Shown here: positions 24,901 through 34,320 of the stretch, in pieces | Numbering within the stretch: position 1 is the stretch's first letter | Layout: every line of letters begins with the position of its first letter | From: Euonymus europaeus | Taxonomy: Eukaryota; Streptophyta; Magnoliopsida; Celastrales; Celastraceae | Direction of reading: 5' to 3' | Length of the DNA: 64,000 bases | Assembly (NCBI GenBank): GCA_963580455.1 | Contig: OY756966.1 | Span: forward strand, 12,651,001-12,715,000 | Notes under the pieces: generated by a model | Databases searched by the model: none | Seen by the model: only the letters and a program-made list of their open reading frames with translations | What the model was told of the DNA's origin: nothing | Made by a program: the position numbers and the translations under genes

Positions 24901-26712
24901 TCGGTCCCAAAAGGCCAACTTCCATTTGAAATGCATAAAATCGTTAAAAGCTCCGACATGGAGAGAGTTGAGCAATTCCGAACTATAAAAGTTGATAGTT
25001 GTGCACCTTTTATTATTGCTTTATGTCCAAATTTACTAGTATATACGTCGTTGGTTGGTTTCGAAGCCAAAAGAAAAACTTTCGTTCACAAATGGACAAA
25101 ACCGTTAAAAGCTCTTCCATGGAGAAAACTGAATAATTTAGAACCATCGTTCTTGATAGGTGTGCACTTTTTATTATTGTTTTATGTCCAAATTCATAAA
25201 TATACGCTTTGTAGATTGTTTCATTGCCAAAAGACCAACTTTAGAACACAAATAGACAAAACTGATAAAAGCTTGTCGATGGAGAAAATTGAATAATTCT
25301 GAATAATCATTCTTGATAGGTATACACTTTTTATGGTTGCTTTATGTCTAAATTTATTAATATACATTTCATAAATTCTTTCGTTGCCAAAAGACCAACT
25401 TTCTTTCCCAAATGTGCAAAATGGTTAAAATCTCCTCCTTGTAGAGAGTTGAGCAATTCCGAACCATAAAAGTTTATAGGTGTGCACTTTTTATTATTGT
25501 TTTTGTCCAAATTTACTAGTATATGCTTTCGTTGATTGTTTCATTTTCAAAATGCCAACTTTCTTTCCCAAATGGGCAAAATCATTAGAAGCTCCTCTAT
25601 AGGGAGAGTTGAGCAATTTCGAACCTTAAAATTTGATAGGTGTGCACTTTTTATTATTTCTTTATGTGAAAATTTAGCAGTATACACATTGTAGAGTGTT
25701 TCGTTGCCGAAAGACCAACTTTTGTTCATAATTGTGCAAAATCGTTAAAATCTCCTCCACGAAGAGAATTGAGTAATTTTGTACCATCATTCTCTTTAAA
25801 TATGCACTTTTATTGTTGCTTTATGTCTGAATTTACTAGTACACAATTCCTATATTGTTTCCGTTGCCAAAAGAGTAACTTTCAATCCTAAATGGGCAAA
25901 ATCTATAAAAGCTTCTACGTGGAGAGAGTTGATCAATTTCGAACGATAAATGTTGATAGGTGTGCACTTTTTATTGTTGATTTATGTCCAAATTTAATAG
26001 TATACACATTGAAAAGTGTTTCGTTGCCGAAAGATCAACATTCGTTCATAAATGTCCAAAATCGTTAAAAATCTCCTTCGAGCAAAGAATTGAGTAATTT
26101 CTAACCATCAAAGTTGATAGATGTGCACTTTTTTGTGTGGCTTTATGTCAAAAATTTACTAGTATATGCTTTATGGATAGTTTCGTTCCCGAATGACCAA
26201 CTTTCATTCACAAATGGACAATACCGTTAAAAGCTCATCCATGGAGATAATTGAGTAATTACGAACCATCAAAGTTGATGGGTGTGCACTTTTTATTGTT
26301 GCTTTATCTCCAAATTTACTAGTATACGCTTCGTAGATTGTTTCGTCAACAAAAGATCAAATTTCAATCAACATTAGACAAAACTGTTAAATGCTCCTCC
26401 ATGGAAAGAATTGCGTGATTCCAAACAATCAAAATTGATAGGTGTAAATTTTTATTGTCGCTTTATGTCTAAATTAACTAGTATACGCTTCATAGATTGT
26501 TTAGTTGCCAAAAGACCAACTTTTGTTCACAAATGGATAAAATTTTTAAAAGCTCCTCCATGAAGAGAATTGATCAAAATTTATCAGTACAAGCTTCGTA
26601 AATTGTTTCGCTGCCAAAAGACCAACTTCCGTTCACAAATGGAACAAAGCGTTAAATGCTCCTCCATGGAGAGAATTGACTAATTTCGAACGATCAAAGT
26701 TTGATAGGTGTG
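6954..26712 (+). repeat. Satellite array 1, ~160-bp monomer, about 123 copies
   Basis: Head-to-tail monomers fill 19.8 kb. A working consensus runs tgtgcactttttattg, ttgctttatgtccaaat, ttactagtatacgcttcg, tagattgtttcgttgcc, aaaagaccaactttcg, ttcacaaatggacaaaat, cgttaaaagctcctccatgg, agagaattgagtaattcc, gaaccatcaaagttgatagg. Sample spacings are 160 and 155 bp. Neighbouring monomers differ at many positions and indels are common. Most monomers carry a SpeI site (actagt) and the palindrome CTCCATGGAG. No gene, transposon or RNA gene is seen inside. The many 60-80 codon open frames are by-products of the repeat. Confidence 0.95.
24232..24871 (+). repeat. Recent 320-bp dimer duplication in array 1
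   Basis: Positions 24232-24551 and 24552-24871 are nearly identical 320-bp copies (two monomers each), differing at very few sites, for example tataagg versus tatatgg and gtgg versus gtgt. Surrounding monomers are far more diverged, so this is a young tandem duplication. Confidence 0.88.
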
Positions 26713-26888
26713 TGATAGGTATGAATATACCTCTAGTTTTTGGTGATGATAACCCTCTATTATCTCATTGGTATTGTCAATTCGGTACATTTATCTATTG
26801 TCTTGGATTTTGATAGGCAATTGATGGTGCGGAACAAAAGGGTGGCAAATATGGGCAAGATGAGAGCAAGAATTAGCATGAAAATTAT

Positions 26889-26915
26889 CCTAGGCGTGAT
26901 TTATACACGCCTAGG
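26889..26915 (+). other. Perfect 10-bp inverted repeat in the 5' LTR
   Basis: CCTAGGCGTG and CACGCCTAGG are separated by the 7-base loop ATTTATA. The arms are exact complements and each contains the AvrII palindrome CCTAGG. Function is unknown. Confidence 0.8.
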
Positions 26916-27561
26916 CAGTACGGATCAGGCACGGAACAGAGTCGAATTGGAAAATTTAGGGAAAACTGTTTTTCTAGAACAGCGCCTAGGCGAGGTGCGC
27001 TCACGCTCATTTCCTACATGCCTAGGCGCTCTTGCACGAAAATGCCAACTTTATTTCACGAAAGCCCTAAAAAGAAAGGGGGGCTGACTTATCAAACGGT
27101 CGTTCCAGGGAGCGAATAACAGAGGAAAGAAGGAGGATTTAAGGCTTGAAAGAGGGATTCTTCATCTTGGCTTGTGTTTCTTCCAATTTTGGGTTCTACC
27201 AACATGTTTCTCTCCCTTTGCTTGTCTCTTTCTCTCTCTATGTGTAGCTAAACTCTTTATCACCAAGGCTAGGATGAAGCCTTGGGTTGAATGATGGTTG
27301 TATGAATTGATTTGTTTATATGTGAATCTTTTTGGGTATAAATCTTTGGTTTCTATGATTATTGTGGATTCTTCTTACTCTTTGTGCTTGATCACCACTT
27401 AGGGTTTTGAATGGATTTGTTTGATGGATTTTGTAGATGGTGAAATATCTAATTAATCACGCTTCTTGGGACCTTAGATTACAATTGTTGTTTCCATTAG
27501 GTTTGGAACAAGTTTGTATGAATCCTATTTCCATTGAGCTTTCATGAATTTTTATGCATGT

Positions 27562-27625
27562 CTAGACCAATAAGATGGCTAGAATGTTGATAGGAACATC
27601 CAACCTAGACCAATAAGATGGCTAG
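27562..27625 (+). repeat. Direct repeat of 21 bp in the 5' LTR
   Basis: A 21-base phrase (ctagaccaataagatgg followed by ctag) occurs exactly at 27562-27582 and again at 27605-27625, with a 43-bp period. Such short duplications are common in this class of LTR. Confidence 0.85.
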
Positions 27626-28073
27626 TAATTGATATGAGGGAAATTGGCTTGAGTGCGCTAAAATCGACTTAGGTACGGATTCGTTATACCCAGATTGATA
27701 AATGTGTGAGTGAATTGGTTGTGTTTGCACATCATTGACCCTTGGTGGATTTCGAAGTCTTGGTGCTTCATTCTTTTACTTGAATTCATTGCATTAGTAT
27801 AACTTGCCTAATGATAAATTGCATTAGCATTTGCATTCTTCAATACAAAAATTCCAAAAACACTTTACTTTTCTTGCTTGCATTCGTATTAAATTACAAA
27901 CCCAATCAACTTGAGCGGAACTTTAATTTCTTGAATTGTCCATAAATATATACAAATAAGCACTTGGATCAATTATAACTCTGTCTCTGTGGATACGATC
28001 TCTACTGACTACTTGTGCTATCCCTTCGACTAGTGCACTTGCTAGTAAGGTATTTTAAAAACCAACAAGTTTA

Positions 28074-28091
28074 TGGCGCCGTTGCCGGGGA
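28074..28091 (+). other. Primer-binding site complementary to tRNA-Asp
   Basis: TGGCGCCGTTGCCGGGGA is the exact complement of the 18-nt 3' end (with CCA) of plant tRNA-Asp. It lies six bases after the LTR end. Athila and Tat lineages characteristically prime from this tRNA. Confidence 0.92.
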
Positions 28092-28201
28092 TGGTAGCTT
28101 ATAATTGATCCATTGTTTTGTTTGAATAGATACTTGCTTACATAGCGTGATCATACTCGATAATTGTTTGTCTCACATTATTCTCTTACTCTTTGTAGTT
28201 C

Positions 28202-29053
28202 ATGCAAGGACGGCGTTCGCAAGATACGGAAATTCTTCCAATTGATTTAGACTTGGGACGTCTACGCCGCAACAAGATAGATAAGCAAATTCTTGGGGAG
28301 CATTCTCCCACCCGCTCTAGTTCTCCTACATCTAGCTCATCTAGTGAGAGCTCTTGTGGTGACAATCCAGAACGAGTAAAAATGGCAAAATTTTTTGAAG
28401 TAGTTGAAAACAATGGCATCAACCCCAATGCTCCACGCACTATACAGGATTTCTCTTTGCCTCAATTTACTACTCATCAATCGTGCATTATTTTTCCAAC
28501 TATTACACCTAATTTGTCATATGAGATTAAAGGTTATATGATTAACTTGCTTCCTTCCTTTTCAGGAGAAGAAAATCAGGATGCTAGCGATCATATCGAT
28601 AATTTATTGCAGATTTGTGGCACACAACAGATTCAAGGGATATTTGCAGAATTTATTCGCCTCAAACTTTTTCCTTTCTCTTTAAAAGGTGATGCGAAGA
28701 ACTGGTTCAAGACCTTGCCTGCTAATTCTATCACTTCTTGGGAGCAGCTGTCTGCCAAGTTTATTCAGAAATTCTATACTCAATCTAAGACGCAGCGGTT
28801 AAGAGATCATATATTTCATTTCAAGCAAAATAAGGGGGAACCACTGTATCAAGCTTGTGGGAGGTATAAAACTCTTTTGATTGGGTGCCCACATCATCAA
28901 TTCTTGCCATGGCAGACTATATTGTATTTCTACCAGAATTTGTCAGATGACTGTCGACATAGGCTAGATGCAGCTGCTGGTGGGAAAATTATGGCTAAAG
29001 AACCAGCTGATGCCACAGTGATTATTGAGAATGTAGTTGCTAACTCTTCGTAG
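28202..29053 (+). pseudogene. gag, N-terminal part (Athila-like), ends at a premature TAG
   Basis: A 283-codon frame opens with ATG 28202, about 110 bp after the PBS. A serine-rich stretch (residues about 35-52) precedes the retrotransposon gag domain, recognisable from LPSFSGEE, LKLFPFSLKGDAKNWFKTLP, SWEQLSAKFIQKFY and RLRDHIFHF. The protein would form the nucleocapsid shell. The frame is cut by TAG 29051-29053, after which the same frame continues without another stop to 30652. So this is one gag-protease gene with a nonsense mutation, not two genes. In the longer frame the stop falls between the gag core and the zinc knuckle. Confidence 0.85.
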
Positions 29054-30652
29054 TGGGATAGTAGAGATACAGGTGGGTCTAGAGCAACTGCATATGAAGC
29101 TAGTACTCCCAACACAGAAATTGCTTCTATGGCTCGAAAACTGGATGCTGTAATGAGTCTATTGAGCAAAGCTGCAGAGCCATGTGGTATTTGTGGGGGC
29201 ACAGACCATCCTACCCATATGTGTCCTAGAAGTGGCACCTTTCCCGAAGTTGAAGTGAATGATGTTCAGAATTATCACCGGCAGCAGAATGACCCTTTCT
29301 CTCATACTTACAATCCGGGTTGGAAGAACCATCCAAATCTGTCTTATGACTCTTCTAACAACTACAATCAAGGTCCAAAACCCTGGCAAGGCCAACCTCA
29401 AGCACCACCTCCTGACTCGAAGAGGTCTACTATGGATGATCTGATCACTCAACTAGCTCAGTCACAAGTGAAGATGCAGAATTCACAAGCTGAGATGAGT
29501 AATTCTATGAATCAATTGCAACAGACGGTGGCTAGTAACACTCAGTCTATCTCCAAGTTGGAAATACAAGTTGGTCAACTTGCTACTGCTTTGAGTGAGC
29601 GACAGTTGGGGAAGCTTCCAAGCCAGCCTGAAGTTAATCCCACGAAACATGAAGATGCTAAGGCCGTTACTGTTTTGAGAAGTGGGAAGAAGGTTGACAA
29701 CAAGATTGAGTTCAGGAAGCAAGAGGATGAGGGGAATAATGAATCGACAGTGGAGGAGCCCCGTGTATTTACACCACCCCTAGTTGAAAAAGACAAGCAG
29801 CCAGTGGAGGATTATGTTCCACCGGTGCCGTTCCCATCTCGACTTGCGCCTAAGAAGAAGAACAAGTACAACCAGGATATTTTTGAAGTTTTGAAGAAAG
29901 TTGAAATTAATATCCCACTTATTGAGGCGATCAAGTCTATTCCAGCTTATGCCAAGTTTTTAAAGGAGATGTGCACTAACAAAAGGAAGATTGGTGAGCA
30001 TGAAGAAGTTTTTCTTTCTGAGGAAACTGGTGGTATATTGCAAAAGAAGCTCCCTCCCAAATTGAAGGATCCTGGGAGTTTTACTATTCCGTGGATCATT
30101 GGGGAGAAACAAATTGAAAAGGCTTTGATGGACGTTGGAGCTAGTGTTAATATCATGCCGTATTATGTCTATTCTACTCTAAAGATAGGAGAACTGAAAC
30201 CAACTAAGGTTACTTTGCAACTAGCTGACCGTTCTCTTGTGCATCCTTGTGGGCTTGTTGAAGATGTATTGGTGAAGGTGGGTGAATTTGTTATTCCTGT
30301 GGATTTCTTGATACTTGACATGGAAGGTGAGCCAACCCCTGGGAGAGATTTGCCTATTATTCTGGGTCGGGGTTTTATGGCCACTACTAACACCATTATT
30401 GATGTCAAGTTGGGTGTCCTTTCTATGACAGTTTTTGACAAAACTATTGAATTTAGACTCTCCGAGGCCATGAGGCAGGCTGATGATGCGAAGACGTGCT
30501 ATTGGTTAGATGTGGTGGAAAGAAGAGCTGACATGGAAACATATCGAAATGATAGAACCACTGTGCTTGAGGCTTTTATTGTGGGTGAGTCTGAGAGAAT
30601 GTTGAATGATGACATTGTGGAAGTCTTTAACATGTTTGAAGCTTTACCTTGA
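29054..30652 (+). pseudogene. gag C-terminus (zinc knuckle) and aspartic protease
   Basis: Continuing in the same frame as the preceding gag, this part carries a CCHC zinc knuckle, CGICGGTDHPTHMC (C-x2-C-x4-H-x4-C, from about 29186), which binds the RNA genome. A glutamine- and serine-rich linker follows. The retroviral-type protease has the active-site motif DVGASVNIMP, with its aspartate at 30131-30133, and a downstream LPIILGRGFM segment. Internal ATG 29129 opens a 507-codon frame but is unlikely to be the natural start. The frame ends at TGA 30650-30652, and protein-like sequence in the same frame continues beyond it, so this stop is also likely a mutation. Confidence 0.85.
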
Positions 30653-31400
30653 CATCAACATAAGTGGCGGCCCACTTTTGAGAATCTGAGGGACTCTTCG
30701 AGCACCAAGAAGTTAGTACCATCAATAGAGAGCCCACCAGAGCCCAGAGCTAGAGTTGAAGCCACTTCCTCCGCATCTTCAGTATGCTTACTTGGGTAAT
30801 TCTAACACTCTTCCTATTATTATTGCTTCTGATCTGACTACTGTGGAAGAGGAAAAATTATTGCGTGTTCTTAGAGAGCATAAAACTACAATTGGCTGGA
30901 CGATAGCAGATATCAAGGGAATTAGTCCATCTATGTGCATGCATCGAATTTTATTAGATGATGGAGCAAAGCCTAGTAGAGAGGGTCAGAGGCATTTGAA
31001 TCCGAATATGAAAGAGGTGGTTCGGGCTAAAATTCTGAAATTGCTAGATGTAGGAATTATCTACCCTATTTTTGATTCTAAATGGGTGAGCCCTGTTCAG
31101 GTAGTTTCGAAGAAGTCAGGAATCACAGTTGTGAAAAATGACAACAATGAGCTTATTCCTACTAGGAATGTCACGAGTTGGCGAGTCTGCATTGATTACC
31201 GTAAGTTGAATACATCTACACGGAAAGATCACTTCCCTCTTCCATTTATTGATCAGATGTTGGAGCGACTTGCAGGACATAGCTATTACTGTTTTTTAGA
31301 TGGATATTCAGGGTACAATCAAATTGCGATTGCCCCAGAGGATCAGAAGAAGACGACATTCACATGTCCATTTGGGACCTTTGCTTATCGACGTATATAG
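30653..31400 (+). pseudogene. pol: linker and reverse transcriptase, N-terminal half
   Basis: After the TGA the gag-protease frame reads on to about 30740 (PTFENLRDSSS, VPSIESPPE). The pol frame then picks up one frame over, at the LKPLPPHLQYAYLG stretch, consistent with a single extra base near 30742. Reverse transcriptase blocks visible are GWTIADIKGI, WVSPVQVVSKKSG, WRVCIDYRKLN, FPLPFIDQMLERLAG and YCFLDGYSGYNQI. The frame is cut by TAG 31398-31400 exactly where the conserved PFGL-x-NAP block should begin. An upstream ATG is lacking and the usual start cannot be set. Confidence 0.85.
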
Positions 31401-32207
31401 TTTGGGTTATGCAATGCTCCAGCTACTTTTCAGAGATGTATAATGAGCATTTTTTCAGATATGGTGGAAAGATTTATTGAAGTGTTCATGGATGACTTTT
31501 CTGTCTTTGGGTATGATTTTGATCACTGCCTCCACAATCTAACTCTAGCTCTACAGCGCTGTAAGGAGACAAATCTTATACTGAATTGGGAGAAGTGTCA
31601 CTTTATGGTTCAGAAGGGTAATGTCTTGGGCCATATCATTTCTAAAGATGGCATTGAGGTGGATAGAGCAAAGATTGATCTCATTTCCAAGTTGCCACCG
31701 CCCACTAATGTGAAAGGTATTCGTTCTTTCCTAGGCCATGCTGGGTTCTATAGGCGGTTTATTATGGATTTTTCAAAAATTTCAAGACCATTATGTGCTT
31801 TGTTGGCGAAAGATGCAAATTTTGAATTTAATGTTGAGTGTTTAAAGGCCTTTGCTACCTTGAAGGAAAAGCTCACTTCTGCTCCCATTATGATGCCTCC
31901 AGATTTTTCTTTGCCCTTTGAAATCATGTGCGATGCTTCAGATTATGCTATTGGGGCAGTGCTTGGGCAACGAGTGGACAAGAAGTCCCATGTCATTTAC
32001 TATGCCAGCCAGACTCTCAATGATGCTCAAGTAAACTATTCTACCACTGAGAAAGAATTATTGGCCATCGTGTTCACCTTGGATAAATTTCGCTCTTATC
32101 TTACTTGTTCCAAGGTGATTGTATATTCTGATCATGCGGCCTTGCGGTATTTAATGACCAAGAAAGACTCTAAACCCAGATTGATCCGATGGGTGCTTCT
32201 CCTATAG
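31401..32207 (+). pseudogene. pol: reverse transcriptase catalytic part and RNase H
   Basis: This is the same frame as the previous segment. It opens [11 protein letters not shown] and holds the catalytic FMDD box (31485-31496), the Ty3/gypsy form of YxDD. It continues through [26 protein letters not shown] and the RNase H region: [14 protein letters not shown] (first catalytic Asp 31932-31934), [11 protein letters not shown] and [11 protein letters not shown]. These regions copy the RNA template into DNA and degrade it. TAG 32205-32207 interrupts the frame just before EFDLEI, at a site where related elements usually have glutamine. Confidence 0.88.
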
Positions 32208-33035
32208 GAATTTGATTTGGAGATTTGGGATAAAAAGGGTTGTGAGAATGTGGTGGCTGACCATCTTTCGCGGTTAGCTGTCAAAGAAGGTGAATCAAAA
32301 GACATGGACTTTAATGAGAATTTTCCCGATGAGCAGCTTTTTGTTGTTGAGAAAACTCCATGGTATGCAGATATTGCAAATTATCTGGCTACACATCTAC
32401 TACCTTCTGGCATGACAAAACAAGCTACATATAAGTTCTTCTGCACCCTCAAATATTATTTTTGGGATGAACCATATCTTTTCAAGTCTTGCCCTGATCA
32501 AATTATTCAACGATGTGTGCAGGAACCTGAAATGGAGAGTATTTTGCATTTTTGTCATGCTCATGTGTGTGGAGGGCATTTTGGAGGAAAGAAGAAAGCA
32601 GCAAAGGTCCTTCAGTGTGGGTTCTTTTGGCCAACCCTATTTAAAGATGCTCATGCTTATTGCGCCACTTGTGATAGATGCCAACGCACAGGTAATATTT
32701 CTTCTAGAGATCATATGCCTCTACAAAATATATTGGTTGTGGAACTGTTTGATGTTTGGGGTATTGATTTCATGGGACCTTTCCCTCCTTCTTATGGCCA
32801 TCACTATATTCTAGTGGCGGTTGACTATGTGAGTAAATGGGTGGAAGGAATCCCATGTCGAACCAGTGATCATAAAATAGTTCTAAATTTTCTGAAGGAT
32901 ATGATCATTGCAAGGTTTGGCACACCGAGGGCTATTATCAGTGATGGTGGATCCCATTTTTGCAATAAGCCTTTCGAGAAGCTAATGAAAAAGTGTGGGG
33001 TTACTCACAAGGTGTCTACCCCTTACCACCCTTAA
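32208..33035 (+). pseudogene. pol: integrase zinc finger and catalytic core (first two acidic residues)
   Basis: Continuing in frame, NVVADHLSRL marks the end of RNase H. The integrase HHCC zinc finger follows: HAHVCGGHFGG with ATCDRC. The core then has WGIDFMGPF with the first catalytic Asp at 32766-32768, and IISDGGSHF with the second at 32943-32945. The frame ends at TAA 33033-33035 in the STPYHP segment. The expected glutamic acid lies beyond the stop at 33051-33053 in GQVEIS, exactly 36 codons after the second Asp, so the DD35E geometry is preserved although the protein is broken. Confidence 0.88.
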
Positions 33036-33653
33036 ACGAGTGGTCAAGTAGAGATTTCGAATCGAGTGCTCAAACATATTCTTGAAAAGACTGTCTCTTC
33101 CAATAGGAAAGATTGGAGCATTAAACTCAATGATGCGCTTTGTGCCTATTGGACAGCCTTCAAGACTCCCATCGGCATGTCTCCTTACCGGTTGGTCTAT
33201 GGCAAACCGTGTCATCTTCCGGTGGAATTGCAACATAGAGCATATTGGGCCATTAAGGCTCTTAATTTTGACCTTCATGGAGTCGGTGAATTGCTGAAGC
33301 TCCAACTTAATGAGCTCGATGAACTCCGGAATGAATCCTATGAGAATGCCAGAATTTACAAAGAAAAAACCAAGATATTCCATGATCGGCATATATCTAG
33401 GAAAGTATTCGAACCTGGCCAGAGGGTATTGCTATTTAATGCTCATCTTCGATTGTTTCCGGGAAAGCTTCGTTCGAGATGGAGTGGGCCTTATGAGGTC
33501 CTAAATGTTCATCCCCATGGCTCTGTGTGTATTAAGGATCCCCGTACTGGTTTTGAGCAACAGGTTAATGGTCACCATCTAAAACCATATTTTGAGACTT
33601 CCTTTGATATGGAGAAAAATAAGCTTCGCCTTGAAGAATCTCCATCACAATGA
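33036..33653 (+). pseudogene. pol: integrase C-terminal part
   Basis: This is the last pol segment, same frame, ending at TGA 33651-33653. It starts with the catalytic-Glu region ([18 protein letters not shown]) and continues through the end of the core ([21 protein letters not shown]). A coiled-coil-like region ([15 protein letters not shown]) and the GPY-type module ([21 protein letters not shown]), which helps bind DNA, follow. No chromodomain follows, as expected for Athila-type elements. Confidence 0.88.
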
Positions 33654-34320
33654 TTTTCCAGGTTGTCTCGTGTCCTTGTTATTGGTGTTTAAATTTATGC
33701 CCATCCCTAGTTTTGATGCATTGAGGACTATGCATGTTCTTAAAGTGAGGGGTGGTAGTGTTTTAAAATTGTTAAGTTTTGATGCGACCTCTTTTATTTT
33801 GTAGGTGCAGCTACGTCTGGCTGAAGACCCTAAACTTAGCGCTGCTCGGGAGGCAACCCGAGATGTGATATCCTTTCTGTATCCTTGTGTGCTTCATTGT
33901 TCCTTCTCTTTAGAAGGTATTAATGTGTTTCTGAATTTTCTGAAATTTTCTGGGTTGTATGTGGAAGTTTGTGGAGTTGGATACCTGATACAGAGGAGCA
34001 CACTGTCCCGGGAGTGTTTTATACACGCCTAGGTGCTAGTCATTAGCGCCCGAAAAAAAAAAAACACCTAGGCGTCAGTACTACATGCCTAGGCGGGTTG
34101 AACATAGTTAAAACCCTCATAACCACTCTTTGTCACATACACACATGCCCACCTCCTCATTTTAGCCGCCCGAACTAAATCCTTCGCCTAAGCGGACATC
34201 TAAGCGCTCAAGGTTAGTAACTTTTCTTTCTCTTCTCTGTTTTTGCGATTTATTGGGTTGTTGGATCTATTTTGAGTTTGAACAAAGAGAGGGAAAGAAG
34301 TAAATGGAATTGGGGGTGAA
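33654..34320 (+). other. Non-coding region downstream of Athila-like pol, truncated
   Basis: This holds the gcattgaggactatgcatg phrase, a purine-rich aaagtgaggggtggtag and ctcgggaggcaacccgag, all commonly found after pol in Athila-type elements. A CCTAGGCG-rich patch with an A12 run (34022-34095) and pyrimidine-rich sequence follow. Athila elements often carry an env-like frame here; I see no such frame. The sequence ends abruptly at about 34320, where it joins the other element. Confidence 0.65.
34022..34095 (+). repeat. CCTAGG-word patch downstream of Athila-like pol
   Basis: Three CCTAGG words (cgcctaggtg, acctaggcgt, gcctaggcgg) lie within 74 bp around an A12 run. The phrases ttatacacgcctagg and ctacatgcctaggcg also occur in the 5' LTR near 26901 and 27013, hinting at shared sequence or a diverged LTR trace. 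Confidence 0.5.

Larger units (their letters stand above)
26713..28067 (+). repeat. 5' LTR of the Athila-like element
   Basis: Satellite identity ends at ttgataggtgtg (26712), and the LTR probably begins tgataggtatgaat. It ends ...accaaca at 28067, six bases before the PBS, giving about 1.36 kb. The tail (gtctctgtggatacgatctc, then acttgtgctatccc) is the conserved end of Athila and related LTRs. No matching 3' LTR is present. A 115-codon open frame at 26740-27087 has no recognisable domain. Confidence 0.78.
26713..34320 (+). mobile_element. Athila-like Ty3/gypsy retrotransposon, 3' truncated and degenerate
   Basis: The order is 5' LTR, tRNA-Asp primer-binding site, gag, aspartic protease, reverse transcriptase, RNase H, integrase, then non-coding DNA. 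The tRNA-Asp PBS, a gag-protease frame followed by a shifted pol frame, and the aagtgaggggtggtag and gggaggcaacccga phrases after pol fit the Athila branch. The element inserted into array 1 satellite (left edge 26711-26713). It lacks a 3' LTR because the sequence switches at about 34320 into the integrase of another element on the opposite strand. Several in-frame stops and one frameshift make it non-autonomous. Confidence 0.85.

Noticed and set aside
6954..26712. Dozens of 60-120 codon open frames on both strands in array 1
   Set aside because: They repeat with the 160-bp satellite period, shift frame each monomer, and show no domain or start context; they are by-products of the repeat.
26740..27087. 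115-codon open frame at the start of the Athila-like LTR
   Set aside because: It lies wholly inside the LTR, has no recognisable domain, and crosses the CCTAGGCG hairpin.
33805..34032. Env-like gene downstream of Athila-like pol
   Set aside because: Only a 75-codon frame is present, with no signal peptide, transmembrane segment or similarity I can recognise.
34200..34320. C-terminal 40 codons of the minus-strand pol frame as real integrase
   Set aside because: They are read from the antisense of the Athila-like 3' region and have none of the integrase core motifs expected after the zinc finger.
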